Counted from the first letter of the stretch, positions 16,772 through 26,354 are shown. The stretch is DNA of 64,000 nucleotides from Hymenobacter sp. YIM 151500-1 (GCF_025979885.1 NZ_CP110139.1:3864001-3928000); one strand, 5' to 3'. The notes: generated from the sequence alone by a model not told the origin. Numbers and translations: made by a program.

Positions 16772-17980
16772 CTACAGCAGGGCAACTTCCTGCTTGCGGC
16801 GCGGAGCCAGGGCAGCGGCCACTTTGCGCTGGGCCTGGCGCAAGGCCTCGGCGGAGGGCTGGTGGAGCAGGCGGGTGAGGCCGGGCTCGGAATGGTGGGG
16901 GTCAGCGTCCCAGAGGCCGGCGCGGTGCCAGGGCGTAAGGTGGTCCCAGTCGGGCCGGTCGATGATGGGGTAGAGGCAGACGCCCAGCAGCGGCACGCCG
17001 GCCCGCAACGCCGCCACCGACTCGCGGGTTATCATTTGTAGCCACTGCGGGCGATGCTCGCCGGGGTGGCTGGTTTCGGTGAGCACCACGGGGCGGCCGT
17101 AGCGGCGGTAGGCCCGGTCGAGCAGCTTGTGCAAGGGCTTGAAACGCGGGTCGCGGCCTTCGTTGGCCCAGGGCAGCTTGTGGTGCGGGTCCAGCTGCCA
17201 CTGGTTGTCGTAGTAGTAGTTGAAGCCCAGCAGGTCGAGGTATTCCGGGCGGCCCCCCAACTCGGGGCACAAGTAGCCGGCCAGCATGTCCACGCTCTGA
17301 AACTGGTGAATGTCGAAGTCCCGGGCCCGGTCCCGCTCGTGGCGAGGAGCCCCCAGGCGCGGCACAATGTTGATGAGAGGCTCGGTGGTCAGAATGCGGA
17401 TGCTGGGGTCGGCTTCGCGCAGGGCGGCCACGCCCTCGATGTAGGCCCGCATCAGGCCGCGCTTCACTTCCCAACCCTGGCCCACGCAGTAGGGCGAGGT
17501 GCCGCGCACGTCGCCGCCCAGCCAACTCATAAAGCTCACCTCGTTGATGGGCGTGACGATAAGCACGTCGTCGGGGCGCTGGCCGCGGTAGAAATCCACG
17601 AAAGCCCGGCACAGGGCCGCAAACCGCCGTGCAAACATGGGGTGCAGGGGCGTCAAGTCGTCGGGGTAGCCGAAGTGGCACAAGTCCCAGACCTGCTGCA
17701 CGCCGTGGCGCTGGCCGGCGTCGAGCAAGGTTTGCACGGTGCTCCAGTCGTAGTGGTAGGGCGTGCGCTCCACCTGGCTCCAGCGGATACCCTCGCGGGC
17801 CGTACTCATGCCTTGCTGCTGAATAAGCTGATAATCAGTATCGAGCAGCTGGAGGTGGCCAGTCAGGGTCAGGAAATCAACCCGGTGGCCAAAGGCGTTC
17901 TGCTGGTCGGTGCATTCAAAACCAGCCATCCAGAATGAGCGGAAAGGAGAGTCGGCGAGGAAAGGATGGAGCATAGACAA
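16772..17980 (-). CDS. Clan GH-A glycosidase, GH1-like
   Basis: A 402-residue cytoplasmic protein (no signal peptide) with the features of a retaining TIM-barrel glycosidase. Landmarks are FWMAGFECTDQ at the first strand, REGIRWSQVE, DLCHFGYPDD, the probable acid/base Glu in TPINEVSF near residue 147, DLLGFNYYYDNQW, the probable nucleophile Glu in VVLTETSHPGE near 305, and W-RAGLWD at the end. This order matches GH1 and related GH5-type enzymes, but it is shorter than classical GH1 beta-glucosidases (about 450). The substrate cannot be told. It converges with the T9SS lectin gene, from which it is separated by a terminator. MLHPF, 6 bases inside the frame, is an equally good start. Confidence 0.75.
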   Translation of the reverse strand: MSMLHPFLADSPFRSFWMAGFECTDQQNAFGHRVDFLTLTGHLQLLDTDYQLIQQQGMSTAREGIRWSQVERTPYHYDWSTVQTLLDAGQRHGVQQVWDLCHFGYPDDLTPLHPMFARRFAALCRAFVDFYRGQRPDDVLIVTPINEVSFMSWLGGDVRGTSPYCVGQGWEVKRGLMRAYIEGVAALREADPSIRILTTEPLINIVPRLGAPRHERDRARDFDIHQFQSVDMLAGYLCPELGGRPEYLDLLGFNYYYDNQWQLDPHHKLPWANEGRDPRFKPLHKLLDRAYRRYGRPVVLTETSHPGEHRPQWLQMITRESVAALRAGVPLLGVCLYPIIDRPDWDHLTPWHRAGLWDADPHHSEPGLTRLLHQPSAEALRQAQRKVAAALAPRRKQEVALL

Positions 17981-18276
17981 AGGCTACAAAAAGCCGTCCG
18001 GCAACCGGCAAGGCTCCCGGACGGAAACAAGAAAGAAACCGCCACCTTTCAGTCTGATACGCTGAAAAGCGGAAAGACCTCAGGCACCAGCAAGGCACCC
18101 GGCGTGGCCTGCTGGGTGGCCGACACGGCCGCCGCCGCTATTGGGGAGGCAGAAAGGTACGGCCGTACCCCGCCGGTGCGCTGCCCGTGGTACGCAGGCA
18201 GTGGAACCGAGGTTCCAGCTCCGCCGTCGAACAATTGTCCCGCGTCCGGCTTTTATCTGCCAAGCCCTTGCCGCCT

Positions 18277-19686
18277 ATGTCGCACGCCCCCGCTGCTTCG
18301 CCATCATCTGCTCCCACTCCGCCCCCGCTGCGCCGCCGCCTGGGGTTGTGGCAGGCCACGGCCCTGAACATGATTGACATGGTAGGCATCGGGCCCTTCG
18401 TGACCCTGCCGCTGGTGATGGGGTTTATGGGGCCTAACTTCCTGCTGGCCTGGCTGGTAGGCGCGGGCCTGAGTCTGATGGATGGGCTGATTTGGAGTGA
18501 GCTGGGCGCAGCCCACCCCGAGGCCGGGGGCTCGTATCGGTTTCTGAAGCTGGCCTACGGGGAGCAGAAGTGGGGGCGGCTGCTGTCGTTTCTGTACGTG
18601 TGGCAGACGCTGGTGCAGGCCCCGCTGGTGGTGGCTTCGGGGGCTATTGGCTTTGCGCAGTACTTCGGCTACCTGGTGCCGCTGCGCGAGTGGTGGCAGC
18701 CCAAGCTAGTGAGCGGGGCCGTGGTGGTGCTGCTCATTGCCTTGCTCTACCGCCGCATCGAGGACATTGGGCGGCTGGGCGTGCTGCTGTGGGTGGGCGT
18801 GCTGGGCCTCATGGGCTGGCTGATTTGGGGCGGCCTTACGCACGCCACGCACCCGGTAGCCTGGCTGCCGGAAGGCGGCGTAGCGGCCGTGCCGGGCGTG
18901 CTGCTGGCCGCCGCCACGGGCCAGGCCACGGTCAAAACCATCTACTCCTACCTGGGCTACTACAACGTGTGCCACCTGGGCGGGGAGGTGCAGGAGCCGC
19001 ACAAGCTGATTCCGCGCAGCATCTTCCTGAGCATTCTGGGCATTATGGCGCTGTACTTGCTGCTCAACTGGAGTGTGGGCTCCGTTATTCCGTGGCAGGA
19101 GGCCCAGCACTCCGAGTTTATCGTCAGCGCCTTTGTGGAGAAGCTCTACGGGCCGGGGGCGGCGCAGGTAGCCACGGCTCTGGTGCTGTGGGTGGCGTTT
19201 GCCTCGCTGTTTGCGGTGCTACTGGGCTACTCGCGCATTCCGTACGCCGCCGCCGCTGATGGGGAGTTTCTGCCGGTGTTTGCCCGCACCCACCCCACCA
19301 AGCAATTTCCGCACGTGTCGCTCCTGCTGCTGGGAGGTGTGGGGTTTGTGTTTAGCCTGCTGTTCCGACTGGGCGAGGTTATCAGCGCCATTCTGGCCAT
19401 GCGCATCCTGGTGCAGTTTGTGGGCCAGGCCGTGGGGCTGGTGCTATTGCGGCGCCGCCGGGGCACCCAGGGCCTGCCGTTTCGGATGCCGCTGTACCCG
19501 CTGCCGGTGGTGCTGGCCGTGGCCGTGTGGCTGTGGGTGTTTGTGAGCACCGGGCCGGTGTTTATGCTGTCGGGGCTGGCGGTGATTGGGGCGGGGGTGT
19601 TGGCGTTTCTGCTCTGGAGCCGGCGGCTGGGGCGGTGGCCGTTTGCCTCAGAACGCTCTTCCAGAGTTGACTCCCCGCCTGCCTGA
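18277..19686 (+). CDS. APC-family amino acid permease
   Basis: A 469-residue membrane protein with about 12 predicted transmembrane segments. The first helix carries the APC-type unwound motif (NMIDMVGIGPFVTLP), followed by GADGL-like SLMDGLIWSELGAAHPEAGGSYRFLKLAYG, typical of LAT/APC amino acid-polyamine transporters, then helices through to the C-terminus. The frame is open to 18187, but the Met at 18277 (MSHAPAAS) gives a normal short hydrophilic N-terminus. It probably imports or exchanges amino acids across the inner membrane. The substrate is not evident. It is transcribed divergently from the glycosidase gene. Confidence 0.9.
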   Translation: MSHAPAASPSSAPTPPPLRRRLGLWQATALNMIDMVGIGPFVTLPLVMGFMGPNFLLAWLVGAGLSLMDGLIWSELGAAHPEAGGSYRFLKLAYGEQKWGRLLSFLYVWQTLVQAPLVVASGAIGFAQYFGYLVPLREWWQPKLVSGAVVVLLIALLYRRIEDIGRLGVLLWVGVLGLMGWLIWGGLTHATHPVAWLPEGGVAAVPGVLLAAATGQATVKTIYSYLGYYNVCHLGGEVQEPHKLIPRSIFLSILGIMALYLLLNWSVGSVIPWQEAQHSEFIVSAFVEKLYGPGAAQVATALVLWVAFASLFAVLLGYSRIPYAAAADGEFLPVFARTHPTKQFPHVSLLLLGGVGFVFSLLFRLGEVISAILAMRILVQFVGQAVGLVLLRRRRGTQGLPFRMPLYPLPVVLAVAVWLWVFVSTGPVFMLSGLAVIGAGVLAFLLWSRRLGRWPFASERSSRVDSPPA

Positions 19687-19826
19687 TGCGGCAGAGGGCC
19701 GCGCCTCCTCAACGTCCAGGCCCTGCGAGAAGTAGCTTGAGGAGCTTCTATAAGCTCGCCTCGCCAACTGCGGCTTTACACCGAACGTTTTACCAAGGCC
19801 CATTCAATGGACAGAACGTAAGAGGC

Positions 19827-20096
19827 ATGAATCACAAGAGTTTCGATATTTTAAATCACGAAAGGTTTGTTGCCCAGTATATGGACACAACCACCAAAGC
19901 TTTTCTGTTTCAGGTAAGTCAACTACAGATATACCCTTTGTCTATTGCTTCATCCTTTATAAAGTCGCCCACGCCTCTTTTTAGGGCAGATTACAACTTT
20001 TTGCTTCTCTTTTTGAGTGGTGGTGGGAAGCAGCAGGTTGATAACGAAATCCTTGAAGCCGGACCGGTTTTCGCCGGAACGAGGGTGCCAGAATAA
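19827..20096 (+). pseudogene. Truncated AraC-family regulator (N-terminal part only)
   Basis: An 89-residue frame beginning MNHKSFDILNHERF. Residues about 10-75 resemble the N-terminal cupin-type sensor region of Bacteroidota AraC regulators (TTTKAFLF, IYPLSIASSFIKSPTPLF, FLLLFLSGGGKQQVDNEI). After NEI the similarity stops abruptly, and 15 unrelated residues lead to a stop. The rest of the sensor and the helix-turn-helix DNA-binding domain are absent. Base composition is more AT-rich than the neighbours. The fragment is therefore probably a remnant of a transferred gene, cut by a rearrangement near 20050. The family assignment rests on pattern recognition. Confidence 0.6.
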
Positions 20097-20252
20097 GGCT
20101 GTGCGGAAGTCAGCAAACGGCAATCGGTCCGGTGGACTCCACAAGCCACTGGACCGGAGCGCACATTGTTCGTAAAGTGCTGTAAGGCTTGCAGAAGTGC
20201 AGGTGCTGCCTGATGAAAGCCAATGAGTTTGAAACTTTAAAAACCGGAAGCA

Positions 20253-20690
20253 ATGCTTAGCTACAAGACCTTGGTTTTTATTCTTCTCCCGCTGGCAATG
20301 GCGCTGTCTGCGCCCGAGTCTTTAAGTCAGCAGTCAGCATTACGTATTGAAATAGTAAATATTCAGAAGAATAAAGGGAAAGTTATTGTTGCCATCTACA
20401 AAGACAAGTCTGGCTGGCTACAAAATCCTTATAAAACAATGATTATAACCGCGGATGAAAATTCCAAAACCGCTTCATTCAATGTGCCATACGGTAAATA
20501 TGCCGTATCTATTTTTCAGGATATAAATAACAATGATAAGCTAGACCAAAATTTCTTAGGAATCCCAAAAGAACCGATAGGCTTTGGAAACAATTACAAG
20601 CCATTAGGTATGCCAAATTTTGAGTCTGCTGTAGTTGAACACAGCCTCGCATCGAAACCGGCAGCAATTAAGCTGGCTAGTATATTTTAA
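20253..20690 (+). CDS. DUF2141 family secreted protein
   Basis: A 145-residue protein with a signal peptide (MLSYKTLVFILLPLAMALSAPESLSQ) and a single DUF2141 domain: LRIEIVNIQKNKGKVIVAIY, FNVPYGKYAVSIFQDINNNDKLD and GIPKEPIGFGNN. The family has a beta-sandwich-like fold and unknown function, and is common in the Bacteroidota envelope. The gene is notably AT-rich next to its neighbours. With the AraC remnant upstream it forms a patch of about 0.9 kb that looks imported. Confidence 0.88.
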   Translation: MLSYKTLVFILLPLAMALSAPESLSQQSALRIEIVNIQKNKGKVIVAIYKDKSGWLQNPYKTMIITADENSKTASFNVPYGKYAVSIFQDINNNDKLDQNFLGIPKEPIGFGNNYKPLGMPNFESAVVEHSLASKPAAIKLASIF

Positions 20691-20860
20691 GGGGACCTGA
20701 CAACAAAGATTTTGGTAGGAAGCAGAAGGCCTGGAGAGTAGCGCACTGTTTCCGGCAGCAACTTCCCATGTACCGTGCGGGCTTTGCCACGGAATATTGT
20801 CAACCCGTTCGGGGTTGGTTACCGGCGGCGGTGAGGTGGCTGAGTCTTTGGGTACTCGGT

Positions 20861-21370
20861 TCAGCCTACCCACTTCTCGTAGCAGAAAAACCGCAGGCCG
20901 GGCCGAAACGCCAGGGTGATTTCGCCGACGAAGCGGTAGCCCAGCTTGGGGAACAGGCACTGGGTGGCTTGGTTTTCGGAGTTGGTATCGACGCGGAGCA
21001 CGCGCAGGTTCTGCTGGCGGGCCAGTTCCTCAGCCTGCCCGAGCAAGGCCGCAGCCAGACCCTGGCCCTGGGCGGCGGGGTCCACGGCCAGACGGTGCGT
21101 AACGAGGGCCGGCTCCAGCGGGTCCCAGTCGGCTTGGGCGTACTCGGGGTCCTGGTCGTTGTGGGTGAGGGCAGCGGCGGCGGCCACGCGGCCGTCCAGC
21201 TCGGCTACCCACAGGTGCCCGCGTTCCAGGTCGCGCCGAAACACTTCCTCATTGGGATAATCAAGCGACCATTGCTGGTTGCCGCTGGCCTGCATCAGCG
21301 GCACCACGTGGCGGACGATGCGCAGAATAGCCGGCAAGTCGGCGGCCGTGGCCGGGCGCAGGGTGAGCAT
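20861..21370 (-). CDS. GNAT family N-acetyltransferase
   Basis: A 169-residue acetyl-CoA-dependent acyltransferase. The GNAT core is visible: LRPATAADLPAILRIV at the start, HLWVAELDGRVAAAAAL, the acetyl-CoA loop VDPAAQGQGLAAALLGQAEELA and the closing YRFVGEITLAF...CYEKWV. The frame is open to 21727, but the Met at 21370 (MLTLRPATAADLP) is where family members begin. The acceptor substrate is unknown. It stands alone between the DUF2141 gene and the large sugar-dehydrogenase-like gene. Confidence 0.9.
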   Translation of the reverse strand: MLTLRPATAADLPAILRIVRHVVPLMQASGNQQWSLDYPNEEVFRRDLERGHLWVAELDGRVAAAAALTHNDQDPEYAQADWDPLEPALVTHRLAVDPAAQGQGLAAALLGQAEELARQQNLRVLRVDTNSENQATQCLFPKLGYRFVGEITLAFRPGLRFFCYEKWVG

Positions 21371-21680
21371 GGAGGAGGTAGAAGTGAGAAGGTAGAGGCG
21401 AGAAGGTAGCAAGAAGAACCTTAGGCAATAGTCGCTGAATAGTGCCTGTAAAGTTTTGCCGGGCGTTGGCTGGAACAACTTATGCCAAACCAACTCGTGA
21501 AAATATGCGCCGCTTTGCCTTAGCCGCAACCTTACCACGCTGTGGAAAGCTACACCAGCAACGCCTGTTTCGAGCTTGGAGCACAGGAATCGGTTTAGGA
21601 AGTTGTTTAAGGCATCTGTGCCCGTCCTATTAAGCGCAGCCGAAGCATGATGGTACAGTAGTTTCTTACACAGCTTCACT

Positions 21681-21711
21681 AAAAAGGGCTGCCCCAACGG
21701 AGCAGCCCTTG
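21681..21711 (-). terminator. Rho-independent terminator of the large T9SS gene
   Basis: On the minus strand AAGGGCTGC pairs with GCAGCCCTT around a short GC-rich loop and runs into TTTTTAG. It begins 28 bases after the stop at 21739. Confidence 0.8.
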
Positions 21712-21738
21712 TTACGGTGCGAGGCAAAAGCCTGGCGG

Positions 21739-24700
21739 TTATTTCTCGACGGTGAGGCGCTGCACGCTGCGTTCAGTGCCATGCTCCACGGTGAGCATGT
21801 ACACGCCGTTGGCCAGGCCGGTGAGCGGCAGGCGCAACTCCTGGTGGCCGGCGGGCGTGGGCTGAGTGAAGTTCACCACGCGGCGGCCCAGGGCGTCGCG
21901 CACTTCCACGTGGGTATCGTGGGCGCTGGAGGCTTCCAGGCTGATGGTGGCTTCGTCGCGGGCCGGGTTGGGGTAGAGGCGCACGTTTAGCTTAGCAGCC
22001 CGGTTCTTCGACTTGGTGGGCTGCTGAGCGGCTACGTTGGCCGTACCGGCCGGCACCACTTCAATGCCGCTTACCGTGGGCTCACCCGCGGCGCCGTAGT
22101 CGAAGCGCAGGAACAGGTAGCCGGTGGAGCTGGTCAGGGGCTGGGCCGTGAAGGTGAATTCGCGCACCACGGCCTTGTTGGGCCCACCGGCTGCCGCCAC
22201 AATGTCGAAGTTGCTGAGCAGGGTAGTGGAGGTGCCCCCGCTGAACAGCAGCACGTTGAAGCGGCGCTGGCCCACGCTGGTGTAGTCGATTTCGGCGAAG
22301 TGCAGGCGCACCGTGTAGGTTTGGCCCGCTACCAGGCCCGACGTGATGCGGTACACAACGGGTATGTTGCCGGTAGCTTCGCGCTGGGTCTGGTACACGG
22401 CCGGGGGCGCCGGGTTGGTTACGCCACTCACGTCGATGGCCGCCGTGGTGCCGGAGGCTACCCCCGTAGGGCCCTGGTTGGTGAAGAAGTTATCGGCCAG
22501 GAAGCGGCCTTCGGGCCGGCCCCCGGAGTTGAGGGCAATGAAGGGCAGGTTGCCGGGGTTGCTCTGCCGCAGCATGTTGAAGTCCAGCTGCCGCTTGCTG
22601 AGCAAGGCGCCCGAGTAGCTCACCTGGAAAACTTCCTGCCCAAACTTTTCGAAGTACGTGACGGTGATGGCGTGCAGGCCGGCCTTGAGCCCGATGTTGG
22701 CCGAGCGTTCCTGGGCGGAGTGCAGGCCGTCGTTGTTCACCAGCAGCTGGTCGCCGATGTAGAGCTGGCTGCCGTCGTCGGAGTTCAGATAGAACGAGTA
22801 GGTACCATCCTCGGGAATTTCCACAAAGCCTGTGTAGCGGAAGGCAAACTGGTCGTTCCGGTCGCGCGGCGACAAGTCGAGGGCAGCATTGGAGCCGCTC
22901 TTCACCGGGGTGAGGGCCGCGAAGTTGGGCAGGGCATCCCAGGTGCCTTCGTAGTAGTCGTAGCGCAGGCCGGCTACCGTGTTGGCCGGGTTGTCGGCGG
23001 GCCGCAGCGAGGCCGCGCCGCTGACTTGCAGGAACAGGGCCGACGCCGGAATTACCTGCTTGCTCAGGCCCGGCCCGGCGTAGCTCACATCCAGCACCTG
23101 CCCGCCGAACTTCTCGAAGAAATCGACGGTAATGGCGTGCACGCCCGCCTGCAAACCAATAGTGCCGGAGCGTTCCTGGGCTGCGTGCAGGCCGTCGTTG
23201 TTCACTACCAGTTCCGTACCGATGTAGAGACGGGAGCCGTCGTCGGAGTTGGTATAGAAGGTGTACACGCCGTCCTGAGGCACCTGCACGTAGCCCGTGT
23301 AGCGGAAGGCAAACTCATTGTCGCGGCGGCGCGGGGCCAGGCTGAACGTGGGTACCCCGCCGCTAACCACCGGGCTTATCGTGGCAAAGTTGGGCAGGGC
23401 GTCCCAGGTGCCTTCGTAGAGGTAGTATTGCAGCCCCGGATTGGAGCCCACAATACCTTCGGGCACGCGCAACGAGGCATCGGTGGCGGTGAAGTTGAGG
23501 GTAAGAGCCTGGCCGGCCGTGCCGCCGGCATTAGCCGCCGAGTAGGGCGTAGCCGTGAGCGTATGGCTGCCCACGGTTGGCGTCCAGGGCAGATAGTCCG
23601 TGGCTCCATTGTCGCCGGCAATGGCGTAGGGCACGAAGCTCTCGGTGCGGAAGTTAGCGTTGCCGTCGTAGGCAAACCGCACGCTGCCCACGGTGGCCGG
23701 GTTGGTATTGGCCCGGATGCTGAGGTTGCGCGTGGGCAGAGTAGCCAGATTAAACACGGCCCCGGCCGGTATCGGGTCGAAGCCGCTGATGGGCTGGTCG
23801 GTGTCGGCGTTGATGAGCGTGAAGCTGGTAACGGCCTGGGCGGCCACCGCCCGGAAGGTAGCCGTGTAGGTGGCGTCGTCGGTGGGGGTGGCAATGGTTT
23901 GAGTGGCGCTGCCGCCCTGGCTCCAGCTCACAAATTCATACGTCACGCCGTTCACGGTTTGCGGGCTCACCACGCCCAGGGTGCGCAGCACGCCTTCCAC
24001 GCTGGGCACGGTGGCCGGCGTAGTCAGGGGCTGGCCTTCCAGGGTCAGCTGCAAGCCGGCCGGACTGGTGGCAAAGGTGAGGGTGGTGAGGCGCGGCTGC
24101 AAGTCGCGGTACACCGTGTGCGTAAGGCCGCCGGCGTCCGTCACCGTCAGGTAGAGGCGGTAGAACACGTCGGTTTCGGTGTGGCCGACGTTGGGAATGG
24201 TGAACGTACCGGTTTTGCTGCCCTGGTTGAAGGGCGTGCCGTCGTGCACGTGCACGTTGTGGTGCAAATCTACGCGCCAGCTGAAGGCGCTGGCCGGCAG
24301 GGTGCCATCCTCGGCATCGGTAGCCTCCCCGGAAAACGAAAACGTGGTGCCCGCTACATAGGTGGTGCCCTCGGCCGGGGTCAGAATCTGGGCGACGGGA
24401 GCCGTGTTGGGGGCTGTAACCGTGAGTGTGGCCGCCGCGCTGGTCACGGAGCCAGCCGCGTTGCTCACCACCACCCGGTACTGCCCGGCGTCGGCGGCCG
24501 TTACGCTGGCAATGGTATAGGTGGCGCCAGTGGCCCCGCTGATGTTCACGCCGTCTTTCTGCCACTGGTAGCTGAGCGGGGCCGTGCCCGTGGCCTGCAC
24601 CGTAAAGGAAGCCGACTGCCCCGGCGCCACGCTCCGGCTGGCGGGCTGGGTGCTGATGCTGGGCGCCGTGGCCGGAGCCGTGTACACCACCCGGTACAGG

Positions 24701-25830
24701 GCCCCGGCGCTGCGGCTCAGGTAGTAGAGGTTGCCGTCGACGCCGGTGGTGAGGCCCACGGCGTTGCCGGGCAAACCGGTGGCAAACGCCGAGCGCACCG
24801 CCGTGCTGCCCGACACGTCGATGTAATTAATCCACTGGTTGCAGAGGTCCTGGTAGAAATACTTGCCGGTGTACTGGCTGGGGTAGTTGGTGCTGGCGGG
24901 GTTGAAGAAGGTGCCGCCCGTGATGGCGCAGCCGCGCCCGTCGCCGGAGCCGTGCTGGTAGCTGAACACCGGCGCCGCTACGTTAGCCGCCGTGGTGGGG
25001 CCCTCCGTGGCGGGCCAGCCGAAGTTCAGGCCGCCGCTGGTGGCGTCGTTGATTTCCTCCCAGGTGCTCTGGCCCACGTCGTTGACGAAAATGCGGCCCG
25101 TGGCGGGCTGAATGGCAAACGTGTAGGGGTTGCGCAGGCCGTAGCTCCACACCCGCTTTTTCTGCTCGGTGCCGGTGGTGTAGGGGTTGTCGGCGGGGGC
25201 TGAGCCGTTGGGGTTGAGGCGCAGCATCTTGCCGTGGTAGGTGTCCAGGTTTTGGGCGTGGCTGGTATTGGCATTTTCGCCGATGGCCACGTAGAGCTTG
25301 CCGTCGGGGCCGAAGTTCATGGCTCCGCCGTTGTGGTTGGTGGCCGAGCTAAGCGGGTCCAGGTCCAGCAGCACCACCTCGCTGCCCGCCGCGGCCACGT
25401 CGCCAGCGGCCGTGAAGCGGCTGATGCGGTTGCGGCTGCCGTCGGCCAGCGTGTAGTAGAGGTAGACGTAGCCGTTGGCGCTGAAATTGGGGTCGAGGGC
25501 AATGCCAATCAGGCCCCGCTCCCCGCTGGAGTTCACGCTCAAACTCACGAAGGGCGTGCTCAGCAGGCTGCCGTTCTTGATTACGCGCAGGGCCCCGGCC
25601 TGCTGCCCCACGAAAATGCGTCCGTCCGGGGCAAACGCCACTACCGTGGGGTTGCTGATGCCGTTGGCTACCTGCACCTGGCTGAAGCCCGTGGGAAAGG
25701 TCTGGGCCCAGGAAACGATGTTGAGCAGCACCCCCAGCAGCACGAGCAGCCAAAAGCGCAACAGCTTACCCGTCGCATACGGACGCGGCCGGCGCAGCGC
25801 AGCCGGGGAAAGTGGCAAAAGTGTTTTCAT
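21739..25830 (-). CDS. Giant T9SS-exported sugar-dehydrogenase-like protein with Ig, PA14 and malectin domains
   Basis: A 1363-residue secreted protein. After a signal peptide (ending near SWAQ) comes a glucose/sorbosone-dehydrogenase beta-propeller (about 45-385: GFSQVQVANGISNPT, GERGLIGIALDPNF, TNHNGGAMNFGPDGKLY, LRNPYTFAI, VDGNLYYLSRSAGALYRVVY). An Ig-like domain (395-470: YQWQKDGVNISGAT), further beta-sandwich domains (480-830) and two tandem PA14-like domains (about 835-975 and 1000-1130) follow, the PA14 pair nearly identical in wording (AFRYTG, NSDDGS-LYIG, VNNDGLH-AQERS). A malectin-like domain (about 1140-1280: FIALNSGGRPEGRFLADN, VRLHFAEIDYTSVGQRRFNV) and a T9SS sorting domain (1295-1363: LYPNPARDEATISL) close it. 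It probably acts on, or binds, polysaccharide at the cell surface. PQQ dependence is family knowledge, not shown. Confidence 0.92.
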   Translation of the reverse strand: MKTLLPLSPAALRRPRPYATGKLLRFWLLVLLGVLLNIVSWAQTFPTGFSQVQVANGISNPTVVAFAPDGRIFVGQQAGALRVIKNGSLLSTPFVSLSVNSSGERGLIGIALDPNFSANGYVYLYYTLADGSRNRISRFTAAGDVAAAGSEVVLLDLDPLSSATNHNGGAMNFGPDGKLYVAIGENANTSHAQNLDTYHGKMLRLNPNGSAPADNPYTTGTEQKKRVWSYGLRNPYTFAIQPATGRIFVNDVGQSTWEEINDATSGGLNFGWPATEGPTTAANVAAPVFSYQHGSGDGRGCAITGGTFFNPASTNYPSQYTGKYFYQDLCNQWINYIDVSGSTAVRSAFATGLPGNAVGLTTGVDGNLYYLSRSAGALYRVVYTAPATAPSISTQPASRSVAPGQSASFTVQATGTAPLSYQWQKDGVNISGATGATYTIASVTAADAGQYRVVVSNAAGSVTSAAATLTVTAPNTAPVAQILTPAEGTTYVAGTTFSFSGEATDAEDGTLPASAFSWRVDLHHNVHVHDGTPFNQGSKTGTFTIPNVGHTETDVFYRLYLTVTDAGGLTHTVYRDLQPRLTTLTFATSPAGLQLTLEGQPLTTPATVPSVEGVLRTLGVVSPQTVNGVTYEFVSWSQGGSATQTIATPTDDATYTATFRAVAAQAVTSFTLINADTDQPISGFDPIPAGAVFNLATLPTRNLSIRANTNPATVGSVRFAYDGNANFRTESFVPYAIAGDNGATDYLPWTPTVGSHTLTATPYSAANAGGTAGQALTLNFTATDASLRVPEGIVGSNPGLQYYLYEGTWDALPNFATISPVVSGGVPTFSLAPRRRDNEFAFRYTGYVQVPQDGVYTFYTNSDDGSRLYIGTELVVNNDGLHAAQERSGTIGLQAGVHAITVDFFEKFGGQVLDVSYAGPGLSKQVIPASALFLQVSGAASLRPADNPANTVAGLRYDYYEGTWDALPNFAALTPVKSGSNAALDLSPRDRNDQFAFRYTGFVEIPEDGTYSFYLNSDDGSQLYIGDQLLVNNDGLHSAQERSANIGLKAGLHAITVTYFEKFGQEVFQVSYSGALLSKRQLDFNMLRQSNPGNLPFIALNSGGRPEGRFLADNFFTNQGPTGVASGTTAAIDVSGVTNPAPPAVYQTQREATGNIPVVYRITSGLVAGQTYTVRLHFAEIDYTSVGQRRFNVLLFSGGTSTTLLSNFDIVAAAGGPNKAVVREFTFTAQPLTSSTGYLFLRFDYGAAGEPTVSGIEVVPAGTANVAAQQPTKSKNRAAKLNVRLYPNPARDEATISLEASSAHDTHVEVRDALGRRVVNFTQPTPAGHQELRLPLTGLANGVYMLTVEHGTERSVQRLTVEK

Positions 25831-25992
25831 AGGGTTTGGGTAGAAAGTGGAACATGAACTCGAAGCGCAAAGGGTAAAAGAGAGCAGGAAATAGAACTAG
25901 ATGAAGATAGGAATTTACTTTACCAGATGTATTATGAAATTTCGGTTATTTCAAGAGCAAATAGTTAATAACCAACAAGTATTGCCGAGCTG

Positions 25993-26034
25993 AAACATCA
26001 CCGGACGCCCCATTTGGAGCGTCCGGTGGTGTTT
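25993..26034. terminator. Hairpin downstream of hemB
   Basis: A 16-bp stem with one mismatch (AAACATCACCGGACGC and its complement) and a 10-base loop. A T-tract is weak on both sides. It is a candidate end for hemB transcripts, although the two repeats in between lie closer. Confidence 0.45.
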
Positions 26035-26064
26035 GCTTACATGCCTCAAGCACGAGCGGGGCCC

Positions 26065-26154
26065 ATAGCGCAAAGTTTTCGCTTCGCGGGTCGTTGTTGG
26101 TAGCCGCGCCGCTTATTTCGTTCTAGCGACGCGCGAAGTGGGGCTTCGCGCTAC
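26065..26154. repeat. Degenerate TAGCGCGAAGC-type palindromic repeat
   Basis: The left end TAGCGCAAAG..CTTCGCGGGTCG pairs imperfectly with CGACGCGCGAAG..CTTCGCGCTA on the right. The words TAGCGCGAA and CTTCGCGCTA recur at the ends of the inverted repeats at 31441-31535 and 48208-48273. Confidence 0.55.
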
Positions 26155-26206
26155 AAACCCGCTGTAGTACCCAGCGCACTGATAACAGGCGGTTCTGCTT
26201 CATATA

Positions 26207-26354
26207 GAAGCTGTTTAGAAAGTCGCTAGCCCGTCACGCTGAGCGCAGCCGAAGCATCTCTACCTCTGGCTAACTCCTGACGCCTGCTCAACGAAGCGGG
26301 AGAGATGCTTCGGCAAGCTCAGCATGACGGTCTTTCGACTTCCTAAACAGCTTC
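26207..26354. repeat. MITE-like palindromic repeat, copy 2 (best preserved ends)
   Basis: An inverted repeat of about 148 bp with outer arms GAAGCTGTTTAGAAAGTCG and CGACTTCCTAAACAGCTTC. Inner arms contain GCCGAAGCATCTCTACC and AGAGATGCTTCGGC. No coding capacity is visible. It lies between hemB and the large T9SS gene. Confidence 0.85.

Noticed and set aside
22300..25203. A 967-codon plus-strand frame opposite the large T9SS gene.
   Set aside because: It is the antisense shadow of a gene with recognisable domains; the composition (Gly/Val/Arg/His) is that of a shadow frame.
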